In this document: one piece after another, positions 25,697-32,707 of the stretch
Position numbering within the stretch: position 1 is the first letter of the stretch
Layout of the letters: each line of letters opens with the position of its first letter
NCBI GenBank assembly: GCA_965248915.1
Contig: OZ252216.1
Location: forward strand, 496,001 to 560,000
From: CBDFLA01 sp965248915
GTDB taxonomy: Bacteria; Pseudomonadota; Alphaproteobacteria; M2410
Length of the DNA stretch: 64,000 nt
Reading direction: 5' to 3'
Translations under genes and position numbers: made by a program
The notes under the pieces: model-generated
What the model was told of the DNA's origin: nothing
Database searches by the model: none
Seen by the model: the letters and a program-made list of their open reading frames with translations, nothing else

Positions 25697-26098
25697 TCAA
25701 TGGTTGCGCTTGAAATTCAGTGTATTCCCTTTCGGGAGGTAACTGAGGGACAAGTCATCAGATGATATTGATAGGACAGAATAAATGTAACGCTCGCCAT
25801 CAACGTCCTTTCTGACAATGACACCAGTGGGCGAGGAGGCGTCTTGTGCGACGTGCCAGGTGCCTCGTGCAGTCTCTTTACCCTCATACTGTTCCGACGT
25901 CTCGCCGTTCTCGTCAAAATGGAGAACATATTTTTCATCTGTTGAACTCGCCCAAGTACCCACCAACAGATTTTCCGTTTGCATCAAGCTGGTCGCCGCA
26001 TCAGCGACGGTGTTTGCCGTGTCCTCGTCACTCCTGACGTCACACCCAGACAGAAAAAGAAAACCTAAGAAGTTCGCGATAAGGAAAAAGCGTTTCAT
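25697..26098 (-). CDS. Small lipoprotein, function unknown
   Basis: A 133-aa lipoprotein with a clear lipobox LSGC and Asp at +2, a residue that can favour retention in the inner membrane. The mature part is a short beta-rich domain (GTWASSTDEKYVLHFDENGE ...) resembling lipocalin-like or WAP-type stress lipoproteins of the type 'GTW ... VLHF ... GTW', but I cannot name a family. It lies 37 bp upstream of the SH3-VOC lipoprotein on the same strand, so they are probably cotranscribed. Confidence 0.75.
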   Translation of the reverse strand: MKRFFLIANFLGFLFLSGCDVRSDEDTANTVADAATSLMQTENLLVGTWASSTDEKYVLHFDENGETSEQYEGKETARGTWHVAQDASSPTGVIVRKDVDGERYIYSVLSISSDDLSLSYLPKGNTLNFKRNH

Positions 26099-26128
26099 GC
26101 CGACCCTCCGTTGAACTCAAAAATGAGC

Positions 26129-26896
26129 TTAGGCGATCATATTGCCGCCATCAATGACCATGGATTGGCCGGTCATGAAGGCCCCTGCATCGCTGGCGAG
26201 AAAAACAGCAGCGCCCGCAATTTCGTCTGGCTCACCAATACGTTTGAGTGGTGAGCGGGCGGTCGAGGCTTTCAAGATGTCTGGATTGTCCCATAAAGCT
26301 TTAGCGAAATATGTTTTGATCAAACCAGGCGCGATGCAATTGGCGCGTATGTTGTCGCTGCCATATTCGACCGCAATGTTGCGTGCGAGTTGGAAGTCCG
26401 CCGCTTTGGATATCGAATAGGTGCCTAAGACGGATGAGCCGTGCAGTCCGCCGATGGAGGAGACGATCGTGATCACGCCGTCCTTGCGCTCCACCATCTG
26501 CGGCAGAACCATATTAGAGAGCCAAAAATTCGACCGAACATTTGTTTCCATGATTCGATTGAAGGCTTCATCGGGAATGTCTTTTGAGGGACCAAAGTAG
26601 GGGTTCACGGCGGCGTTGCAGACAAGAATGTCAATCTTGCCAAACGCCTCGTTAGTTTTGTCAACGAGGTTTTGCAATTGGTCCTTGTGTGAAATATTAC
26701 ACGGAATAGAAACCGCAGTTCCTTCCCCAAATTCATTATTGATTCTGTTGGTCACTTCGTCACAGGCGTCTTGCTTGCGACTTGAGATGACAACATTTGC
26801 GCCGTGCTCGGCCATCCGGTGTGCGATAGCTTCACCGATGCCCTTTGTTGAGCCGGTGATAATCGCTGATTTGCCTTTAAGGTCGAATAAGGTCAT
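26129..26896 (-). CDS. SDR-family oxidoreductase
   Basis: A 255-aa classical short-chain dehydrogenase/reductase: the nucleotide-binding GSTKGIGEA motif near residue 16, the NAAVN stretch near 94, and the catalytic Ser ... YSISK (Tyr-x3-Lys) near 144-161. A C-terminal GQSMVIDGG segment is typical of FabG/BDH-like members. It would use NAD(P)H to interconvert a carbonyl and an alcohol; the substrate is not evident. It is the first gene of the minus-strand group leading to the two lipoproteins. Confidence 0.92.
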   Translation of the reverse strand: MTLFDLKGKSAIITGSTKGIGEAIAHRMAEHGANVVISSRKQDACDEVTNRINNEFGEGTAVSIPCNISHKDQLQNLVDKTNEAFGKIDILVCNAAVNPYFGPSKDIPDEAFNRIMETNVRSNFWLSNMVLPQMVERKDGVITIVSSIGGLHGSSVLGTYSISKAADFQLARNIAVEYGSDNIRANCIAPGLIKTYFAKALWDNPDILKASTARSPLKRIGEPDEIAGAAVFLASDAGAFMTGQSMVIDGGNMIA

Positions 26897-27125
26897 GGAG
26901 CGTTTCCTTTCTTATTATTTATGTGTCCCAAATTGGACCGCCTAATCGACGGAAATAGTTGGGAAAACTCGTTTCACCCAGAGAATCTCCGCAACTTTGC
27001 CACATTTGTCGAGTTTTTTGCCGGTGATCTTTGGGCAATTTTAGGGGAGAGTCCTCTTTATTGATTCGAAACGAGCCGTTTCCACCCAAAATCTCAAGGA
27101 CCAACTCATTGGACGAGGGACGAAA

Positions 27126-27797
27126 ATGAAAAAGACGAGTATTACACTTTTGACCGGGGCCCTTATGCTGAGCGTGTCAGGCTGCAGCACACTTGACCCT
27201 TACACCCAGCAATCAAAGACGAGCAACGCTACAAAAGGCGCCTTAGGCGGTGCCTTGGCCGGTGCCGTTATCGGAGCACTGACAAACACCTCAAGCGGCG
27301 AACAAGCCGCCAAGAACGCAATGATAGGGGCTGGAATTGGCGCGTTAGCCGGTGGTTCAGTTGGTTACTATATGGACCAGCAAGAAGCCAAACTGCGGGC
27401 TCAACTTGAAGGAACAGGCGTTTCCGTGACCCGTGTCGGCAATGACATTGTTCTCAACATGCCTGGCAACATCACTTTTGCGACCGACTCCTCCAACATC
27501 AACAGTGGTTTCTACAATGTGCTGAACTCAGTCACCTTGGTATTGAATGAATTTGACAAAACATACGTCAATGTCAAAGGCCACACGGACAGCACTGGGT
27601 CTGATGAATACAACATGAGCCTTTCGCATGCACGAGCGAACTCTGTGGCGCAATACTTCGCGTCGCAACAGATTGTGCAACAAAGGCTCATTGTGCAAGG
27701 GTTTGGAGAATCCTCGCCGGTTGCGGATAATTCCACCGACTACGGTCGACAGCAAAACCGTAGAGTTGAGATCAAACTCTCTCCGCACACAGTCTAA
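27126..27797 (+). CDS. OmpA-family lipoprotein with glycine zipper (YiaD-like)
   Basis: A 223-aa outer-membrane lipoprotein: lipobox VSGC, then a glycine-zipper region (GGALAGAVIGAL and GAGIGALAGGSVGYY, about 40-85), then a C-terminal OmpA peptidoglycan-binding domain with NVKGHTDSTG and NRRVEIKL. It anchors the outer membrane to peptidoglycan by binding meso-diaminopimelate. Length and domain order fit the YiaD group. It is monocistronic, ending in a strong intrinsic terminator. Confidence 0.93.
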   Translation: MKKTSITLLTGALMLSVSGCSTLDPYTQQSKTSNATKGALGGALAGAVIGALTNTSSGEQAAKNAMIGAGIGALAGGSVGYYMDQQEAKLRAQLEGTGVSVTRVGNDIVLNMPGNITFATDSSNINSGFYNVLNSVTLVLNEFDKTYVNVKGHTDSTGSDEYNMSLSHARANSVAQYFASQQIVQQRLIVQGFGESSPVADNSTDYGRQQNRRVEIKLSPHTV

Positions 27798-27818
27798 AAA
27801 TACTACTTCATACAACTG

Positions 27819-27847
27819 AGGGCCCCGCGAAACGCTGGGCCCTTTTT
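27819..27847 (+). terminator. Intrinsic terminator of the OmpA-family gene
   Basis: AGGGCCC (27819-27825) pairs with GGGCCCT (27837-27843), with an inner GCG/CGC helix and AAA loop, followed by TTTT. It also separates this gene from the convergent ChaC-like gene. Confidence 0.9.
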
Positions 27848-27854
27848 CTATGGT

Positions 27855-28418
27855 CTAATCCTCTAGACCGCGAACGAATTTCAACAAGTCATGTGCTGAA
27901 GAGGATCGACTGCCCATCTCGGTCAGGGTTTCGACGGTACGCTCAAGATACTCACGCGATGATCCGCGAATGCCATTTCCCTGTCGTATCAAAGGGATTT
28001 GTTCGTCCCGATTTCGACCACTGATGTATTTGCCATTCTCTGGCTGGGCGACATAGGTAAGTGCTGGTACTGAATGTCCATCCAAAAGGGACATTCGGAC
28101 TTCCCGTCGCAGATATGCGACTTCTCTTCTGTCCAGCGCGGTGAGTGCGGATGTCACTTGTGCCGCATCGATCTGAAAAGCCACCCCCAAAACCGAGCCG
28201 CCAGGATGGAGGGCGGCTGATAGGCCCGGTTTTTCCGGCGTTCCCCACCCAATAGTAGATGTGAGCGAAAATCGCCGGTGCCAGCCAGAGACCCGTGCCG
28301 GCACGCGCTCCACATGCGTAAATCCTGGATCCCACATCAAGGAGCCATAGCCAAAGACCCATATGGGTCGGCCTTCTTGGAAAACCTCAATGATTTCAGG
28401 ACTTAAAGGGTCATTCAT
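27855..28418 (-). CDS. Gamma-glutamylcyclotransferase (ChaC family)
   Basis: About 187 aa. The ChaC signature FGYGSLMWDPGF opens the fold near residue 22, and a Glu in the later YLRREV segment is in the region of the catalytic acid. The family cleaves glutathione to 5-oxoproline and Cys-Gly in the cytosol. The ATG at 28418 gives a family-like N terminus (MNDPLSPEI); a longer start at 28481 would add 21 unrelated residues and overlap the upstream promoter region. It is divergent from the TipF-like gene. Confidence 0.88.
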   Translation of the reverse strand: MNDPLSPEIIEVFQEGRPIWVFGYGSLMWDPGFTHVERVPARVSGWHRRFSLTSTIGWGTPEKPGLSAALHPGGSVLGVAFQIDAAQVTSALTALDRREVAYLRREVRMSLLDGHSVPALTYVAQPENGKYISGRNRDEQIPLIRQGNGIRGSSREYLERTVETLTEMGSRSSSAHDLLKFVRGLED

Positions 28419-28498
28419 GGTTAACGATATCGAAACGCTTGGGACCACATGATGCCATGAAATTCGCAACCATGTAATCATTCGGTTTGATCGGCTCT

Positions 28499-29890
28499 AT
28501 GCCAAGGTTTTCTAACTGGCTCATTAGCATTTCCTACGCGATCCTCGCTGCTGCCGGGGCGGTGGCGGCCGTTCGCGTGCTGGAAATCGATCCAGCCCTC
28601 GCAGGCCTGGCGGGCATCCTTGGGTTCGTGGTTTTTGCCCAATTGCATGTGGCGATCAATAGAGCCAGAGAGCGCAGAGCGTTGTTGCGCGATCTTGGTT
28701 ACCTGAGGGACTCCGGCGCGGCGCTGCGCGAAGAAGTTGACACTCTGCGTGAACAGATAGCCGAAGATCTCGATGACTTGGAAACGCGATCCGAACGTCG
28801 CAATCAACAAGCGGTATCTGAAGTGCGAGTTCTTGAAGCGCTCATTCGCCAAATGGCGGAGGGCTTGGAACGCAAAGCTCAAGAAGCGGCACTCGAAGCC
28901 GTTGAAGAAGCTGAAAAAGCAGTGCAATCGGGCGAAGACCAAAACGCAGTCTCGAAGCTCTTTGCGACAATCGAAACGGCGATCAATGATCGTGACGGTT
29001 CCGATGAAGCAGAACGCCCAGAAGCAGCGCGCGCCTTTGAAGGGATGAGCGAAGAGCAGTTCCTCAAAGTTATCCGCGCGTCTCTAAGAGAAAATCGAAT
29101 TGACCTCTATCTTCAGCCGACGGTGACATTGCCCAACCGCAATCCTTGTTACTACGAAGCATTGTCCAGACTTCGCAATGATGCGGGCGAATTAATTCTG
29201 CCGTCGCAGTATTTGCGGGTTGCCGAAACGGCGGGCCTCATGTCTATCGTAGACAACCTATTACTCTTTCGCTGTGTTCAGATGGTGCGCCGAGTCGCCA
29301 AGGCCAATGCGCGCGCCATCGTCTTTTGCAATATCTCAATGAACTCCCTGCGAGATCAGAATTTCTTCCCGCAGTTCCTAGACTTCATGGAGCTTAGCCA
29401 AGACCTTGCCCCGAACTTGGTATTTGAGTTCACTCAAGAAGCTGTGGGCGAGGCTGAAGGGCCGATTGCCGAGAAGCTTTCCCGATTGGCAGCCTTAGGC
29501 TTCCGTTTCTCCTATGACCATGTAAACACGCTTGACCTTGATCTCCCTGAGCTGCGCCAACAAAACTTCCGGTTCGTCAAAATCTCCGCGAAAACGCTTC
29601 TTGAGCGTCTGCAAGGAGAGATGGCCAATTTGCATGGCGCGGACTTTATCGAATTGCTCTCGCGCTTCGGCGTTGACCTGATTGTGGATCGTGTTGAAAC
29701 AGAGGTCGAAGCCGAGACCATTCGAAACATCGGGGTGCGTTTTGCCCAAGGGTTCCTCTTTGGCGAACCTCGTCCCTTAGATGAGATTGAGGCACGCATA
29801 GGGGCGCAAATCCAACCGGTGGAAGATGAAGACGGTGAGCCGATCAAAACGTTGCCCTACTACGGCAACAAGAGAGCCGTGGCCGGATAG
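28499..29890 (+). CDS. TipF-like membrane protein with degenerate EAL domain
   Basis: About 463 aa. Two N-terminal membrane helices (about 8-26 and 33-49), a long acidic coiled coil (about 50-170), then an EAL domain. The EAL triplet is kept (YEALSRL, 220-222), but the DDFGTG loop is replaced by YDHVNT and the usual KID is KIS, so phosphodiesterase activity is unlikely. This architecture matches Caulobacter TipF, a c-di-GMP-binding factor for flagellum placement. The start is the ATG at 28499 rather than a TTG 12 nt upstream. No flagellar genes are visible nearby. Confidence 0.8.
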   Translation: MPRFSNWLISISYAILAAAGAVAAVRVLEIDPALAGLAGILGFVVFAQLHVAINRARERRALLRDLGYLRDSGAALREEVDTLREQIAEDLDDLETRSERRNQQAVSEVRVLEALIRQMAEGLERKAQEAALEAVEEAEKAVQSGEDQNAVSKLFATIETAINDRDGSDEAERPEAARAFEGMSEEQFLKVIRASLRENRIDLYLQPTVTLPNRNPCYYEALSRLRNDAGELILPSQYLRVAETAGLMSIVDNLLLFRCVQMVRRVAKANARAIVFCNISMNSLRDQNFFPQFLDFMELSQDLAPNLVFEFTQEAVGEAEGPIAEKLSRLAALGFRFSYDHVNTLDLDLPELRQQNFRFVKISAKTLLERLQGEMANLHGADFIELLSRFGVDLIVDRVETEVEAETIRNIGVRFAQGFLFGEPRPLDEIEARIGAQIQPVEDEDGEPIKTLPYYGNKRAVAG

Positions 29891-29940
29891 CGTGATTGGG
29901 GCAGGTTGACGTGGCTGGGCCGCACCGCCTAAATGCTCTC

Positions 29941-30822
29941 ATGACGCACAATCAATCAATTTCTGAAATCAAGATCCTCAAGTCCCTTGATGACGTGAGG
30001 GCGCAGTACGACGCTCTCCTTTGCGATATTTGGGGGGTCATACACAATGGCCGAGAGCCTTACAGCGCAGCCGTGGACATTCTTCATAAATTTCGAGGCG
30101 AAGGTGGGGTAGTCGTTCTTCTGTCGAACTCGCCACGTCCCGCTTCTGCGATTCCGGCTCAGTTTACCGAAATTGGAGTTCCCAACACCATCTACGATTC
30201 GGTCGTGACGTCGGGCGACGCTACACAAGCGGAAATGAGGCCTCGCGTCGGTCAAAGTGTCTTTCACATCGGGCCTCCACGAGATTTGCCTTTGTTTGAA
30301 GGCATTGATCTCAAACGGACGGAGCTTGCATCAGCCAACTTCGTTCTGTGCAGTGGGCTCTTTGATGACGAAACCGAGACCCCTGATGACTATCAGGACC
30401 TCCTCACTGATGTCCGCGCGCAGGATTTGATGATGATTTGCGCCAATCCAGACAAGGTTGTGGTGCGCGGAGACAACAAGATTTTCTGCGCGGGCGCCAT
30501 TGCAGCGGCTTACGAGAAAATGGGAGGAGAGGTCATCTATGCGGGTAAGCCGCACCAACCCATTTTTGAACTCGCCTTTGGCAGAGTGCAGAAGATCTCA
30601 AAACGACCAATTGGCAAAGATCGAATTCTCATGGTCGGAGACGGGCCCGCGACCGATATTTTGGGCGCTGACCGGTTTGGCCTAGACAGCCTTTTTGTGG
30701 GCGGCGGCATCCATGCAGATGAGTGTTTTAAAAGTTCCGGCGACCTCAACGCGCAGGGCTTGTCATCACTCTTTGGTGAGCTAGGGTTCTGGCCTGATTT
30801 CGCCATGCCTTGGTTTCAGTAG
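29941..30822 (+). CDS. HAD-superfamily class IIA hydrolase (NagD-like)
   Basis: About 293 aa. Motif I is LLCDIWGVIHNG with the nucleophile and general-acid positions Asp and Trp-flanked Gly as in alphaproteobacterial class IIA members, motif II is LLSNSPRP, and motif III/IV include YAGKPHQPIF and MVGDGPATDI. Enzymes of this group dephosphorylate small sugars or nucleotides. The ATG at 29941 is preferred; an upstream in-frame GTG/TTG region adds 15 unrelated residues. It follows the TipF-like gene by 50 bp on the same strand. Confidence 0.88.
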   Translation: MTHNQSISEIKILKSLDDVRAQYDALLCDIWGVIHNGREPYSAAVDILHKFRGEGGVVVLLSNSPRPASAIPAQFTEIGVPNTIYDSVVTSGDATQAEMRPRVGQSVFHIGPPRDLPLFEGIDLKRTELASANFVLCSGLFDDETETPDDYQDLLTDVRAQDLMMICANPDKVVVRGDNKIFCAGAIAAAYEKMGGEVIYAGKPHQPIFELAFGRVQKISKRPIGKDRILMVGDGPATDILGADRFGLDSLFVGGGIHADECFKSSGDLNAQGLSSLFGELGFWPDFAMPWFQ

Positions 30823-30943
30823 GCTGGAACATCGTTACATCTAATTCAGTTGTGGTGGCTTGGAATCTGTGTCATGAGAACCGCCGCCACAGCACCAAAC
30901 CGATTGTTGTGGCTGGCAATGGCGTAAGAGGAGCAGTGGCGAT

Positions 30944-31372
30944 ATGAGCCCGACCGGACACTTCATTGAAGACCTTGAAATCGGCCAATCCGCCGAGTTC
31001 TCCAAAACAGTGACGGAGGCCGATATCACCTCCTTCGCTGAGGTAACCGGCGACAACAACCCGGTTCATCTAGATGAAGCCTATGCTGAAAAGACGATGT
31101 TCAAGACCAGGATTGCCCACGGCATTCTTTCAGCTGGATTCATTTCAGCTGTGGTGGGTACCCAGCTACCAGGACCGGGCGCGATCTACGTGTCTCAGAA
31201 TTTGCGTTTTAAAGCACCGGTTCGAATTGGCGATACTGTCATCACACGGTGTGAAATCACCGAGATTGACTCCAAACGTCGCCGCGTCACATTAACGACT
31301 CAGTGTTTTGTTACGGAGAAAAAGGTCGTAGATGGCGAGGCCGTACTGATGGTGCCATCTCGAGATGGCTAG
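30944..31372 (+). CDS. MaoC-family (R)-specific enoyl-CoA hydratase (PhaJ-like)
   Basis: A 142-aa single hot-dog domain. The hydratase-2 motif is present: Asp and His in FAEVTGDNNPVHLDE (about 27-41), then IAHGILSAGFIS. Enzymes of this type hydrate trans-2-enoyl-CoA to (R)-3-hydroxyacyl-CoA and feed beta-oxidation intermediates to polyhydroxyalkanoate synthesis or other pathways. No PHA synthase is in the window, so the role is inferred from the family. A GAGGAG site precedes the ATG. Confidence 0.9.
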   Translation: MSPTGHFIEDLEIGQSAEFSKTVTEADITSFAEVTGDNNPVHLDEAYAEKTMFKTRIAHGILSAGFISAVVGTQLPGPGAIYVSQNLRFKAPVRIGDTVITRCEITEIDSKRRRVTLTTQCFVTEKKVVDGEAVLMVPSRDG

Positions 31373-31375
31373 AAT

Positions 31376-31410
31376 GTCTGCGTGGCAGACGGCCGAATGC
31401 GTAAATTCGG
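31376..31410 (+). other. Two tandem hairpins between the phaJ-like gene and ribF
   Basis: GTCTGC-GTG-GCAGAC (31376-31390) and CCGAAT-N6-ATTCGG (31393-31410) are perfect small inverted repeats just after the hydratase stop. No clear T-run follows, so termination is uncertain; they may protect or attenuate the transcript. Confidence 0.4.
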
Positions 31411-31534
31411 TTAAGACTCTTGTTTAGTGAATGGCAAGACTTTGTTGGTACAACAGGACATCAACATCGTTAACGCGTGTTTTGTATGTGTCCCGTTAAC
31501 AAACATCCAATGACAACGGGCAACGAAACCGTCG

Positions 31535-32497
31535 ATGCAGATCATCCGAAAATATACTGACTTGCCGCCACAAGCGCGTGGCGCCGTGGTCGCGTTGGGC
31601 AACTTCGATGGCGTACATCTGGGTCACCGTGAGGTGATCCGTCGTGCTGGCGCGAAAGCTAAGACCCTTGGCGTTCCTCTGGGTGTGGTCGTCTTCGAAC
31701 CCCATCCTCGAGAGTTCTTCCGCCCTGGAGATCCACCCTTTCGCCTGACCCCACTTCCTGTCAAAGCCAGGTTGTTGGAGCGAGAAGGTGTTGATTTCCT
31801 TTACGCCCTCACTTTCGATGAGACCTTGTCGAATAAACACGCAGCTGAGTTCATTCAAGAAGTCCTGATTGACGGCTTGGGCATCGTCCATGTTGTGGCG
31901 GGCTATGACTTCAGATTTGGGTCGGCCCGGTCAGGTGACGCAACACTTCTGTCCTACATGGGCGACATGGAAGGGTTTGGTGTTTCGGTGGTTGATCCCG
32001 TTGCCATCCAAACAGCGACCCGTCCTGACAATGATGACGAAATCTATTCTTCGACCCGGATTCGAGATTGCCTGAGATACGGCCGCCCGACCGAGGCAGC
32101 GAAATTGTTGGGCCATGCTTGGTCTATACAAGGTGTAGTTGAGAGCGGCGACCAAAGAGGGCGAACCATTGGCTTTCCGACCGCCAATATATCGCTCGAG
32201 GGGGTCTTAAAACCTGCCCTTGGCGTCTATGCCGTCGAAGTCGAGGTTCTGACAAGTGAGCACAAAGGTCGTTACCGGGGTGTCGCCAATTTTGGCAATC
32301 GACCGACTTTCGACAAGCAAGATGTTCTCTTGGAAGTGCATCTCTTCAAGTTTGGCGGCGATCTCTATGACGAGACCCTATCAGTGTCGTTTGTTGACTT
32401 TATTCGACCGGAGCGAAAATTTGACGGATTGGAGAGCTTGAAAGAGCAAATTCGCAAGGATTGCCAGGCGGCTGAAGAGATCTTCGCCCCGGCTTAA
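31535..32497 (+). CDS. ribF: Bifunctional riboflavin kinase / FAD synthetase
   Basis: A 320-aa RibF. The N-terminal nucleotidyltransferase domain has GNFDGVHLGHR (about 22-32), carrying the HxGH adenylyl-transfer motif, and the late ISSTRIR-type motif (STRIRDCL, about 173). The C-terminal kinase domain has the GRTIGFPTAN signature (about 208-217) that binds flavin and ATP. It makes FMN and FAD from riboflavin. It precedes ileS, lspA, as in many proteobacteria where ribF-ileS-lspA are adjacent. Confidence 0.97.
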   Translation: MQIIRKYTDLPPQARGAVVALGNFDGVHLGHREVIRRAGAKAKTLGVPLGVVVFEPHPREFFRPGDPPFRLTPLPVKARLLEREGVDFLYALTFDETLSNKHAAEFIQEVLIDGLGIVHVVAGYDFRFGSARSGDATLLSYMGDMEGFGVSVVDPVAIQTATRPDNDDEIYSSTRIRDCLRYGRPTEAAKLLGHAWSIQGVVESGDQRGRTIGFPTANISLEGVLKPALGVYAVEVEVLTSEHKGRYRGVANFGNRPTFDKQDVLLEVHLFKFGGDLYDETLSVSFVDFIRPERKFDGLESLKEQIRKDCQAAEEIFAPA

Positions 32498-32597
32498 ACC
32501 ACTCCCAGGCAAGGCTAGACTTCACCGGAGCACATTGCTACAACACCCCGCTATGACCCACAGAGCGACCATATCAATCATCTCAATTATTCCCGTT

Positions 32598-32653
32598 CGG
32601 GCTCGAATTACGAGCCCGGCCAGCGCCTGAGGTCGTCGACGACGGCCTCGCGC
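32598..32653 (+). promoter_or_regulatory. Structured leader upstream of ileS
   Basis: Two strong hairpins: CGGGCTCG/CGAGCCCG with AATTA loop (32598-32618), and a second stem at 32629-32649 with 9 pairs and a 3-nt loop, extended by GCG/CGC to 32623-32653. No T-box specifier features are seen and T-boxes are not expected in this group. It could terminate ribF transcripts or act as a leader. Confidence 0.45.
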
Positions 32654-32707
32654 TAGGTCGGGACAAAGTCGATATTTCTTAAATGACCTTAGTGGGATCA
32701 AGACGCC

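Noticed and set aside
32598..32653. T-box riboswitch in the ileS leader
   Set aside because: Hairpins are present but there is no T-box sequence, specifier loop or terminator/antiterminator pair, and T-boxes are not expected in this class.
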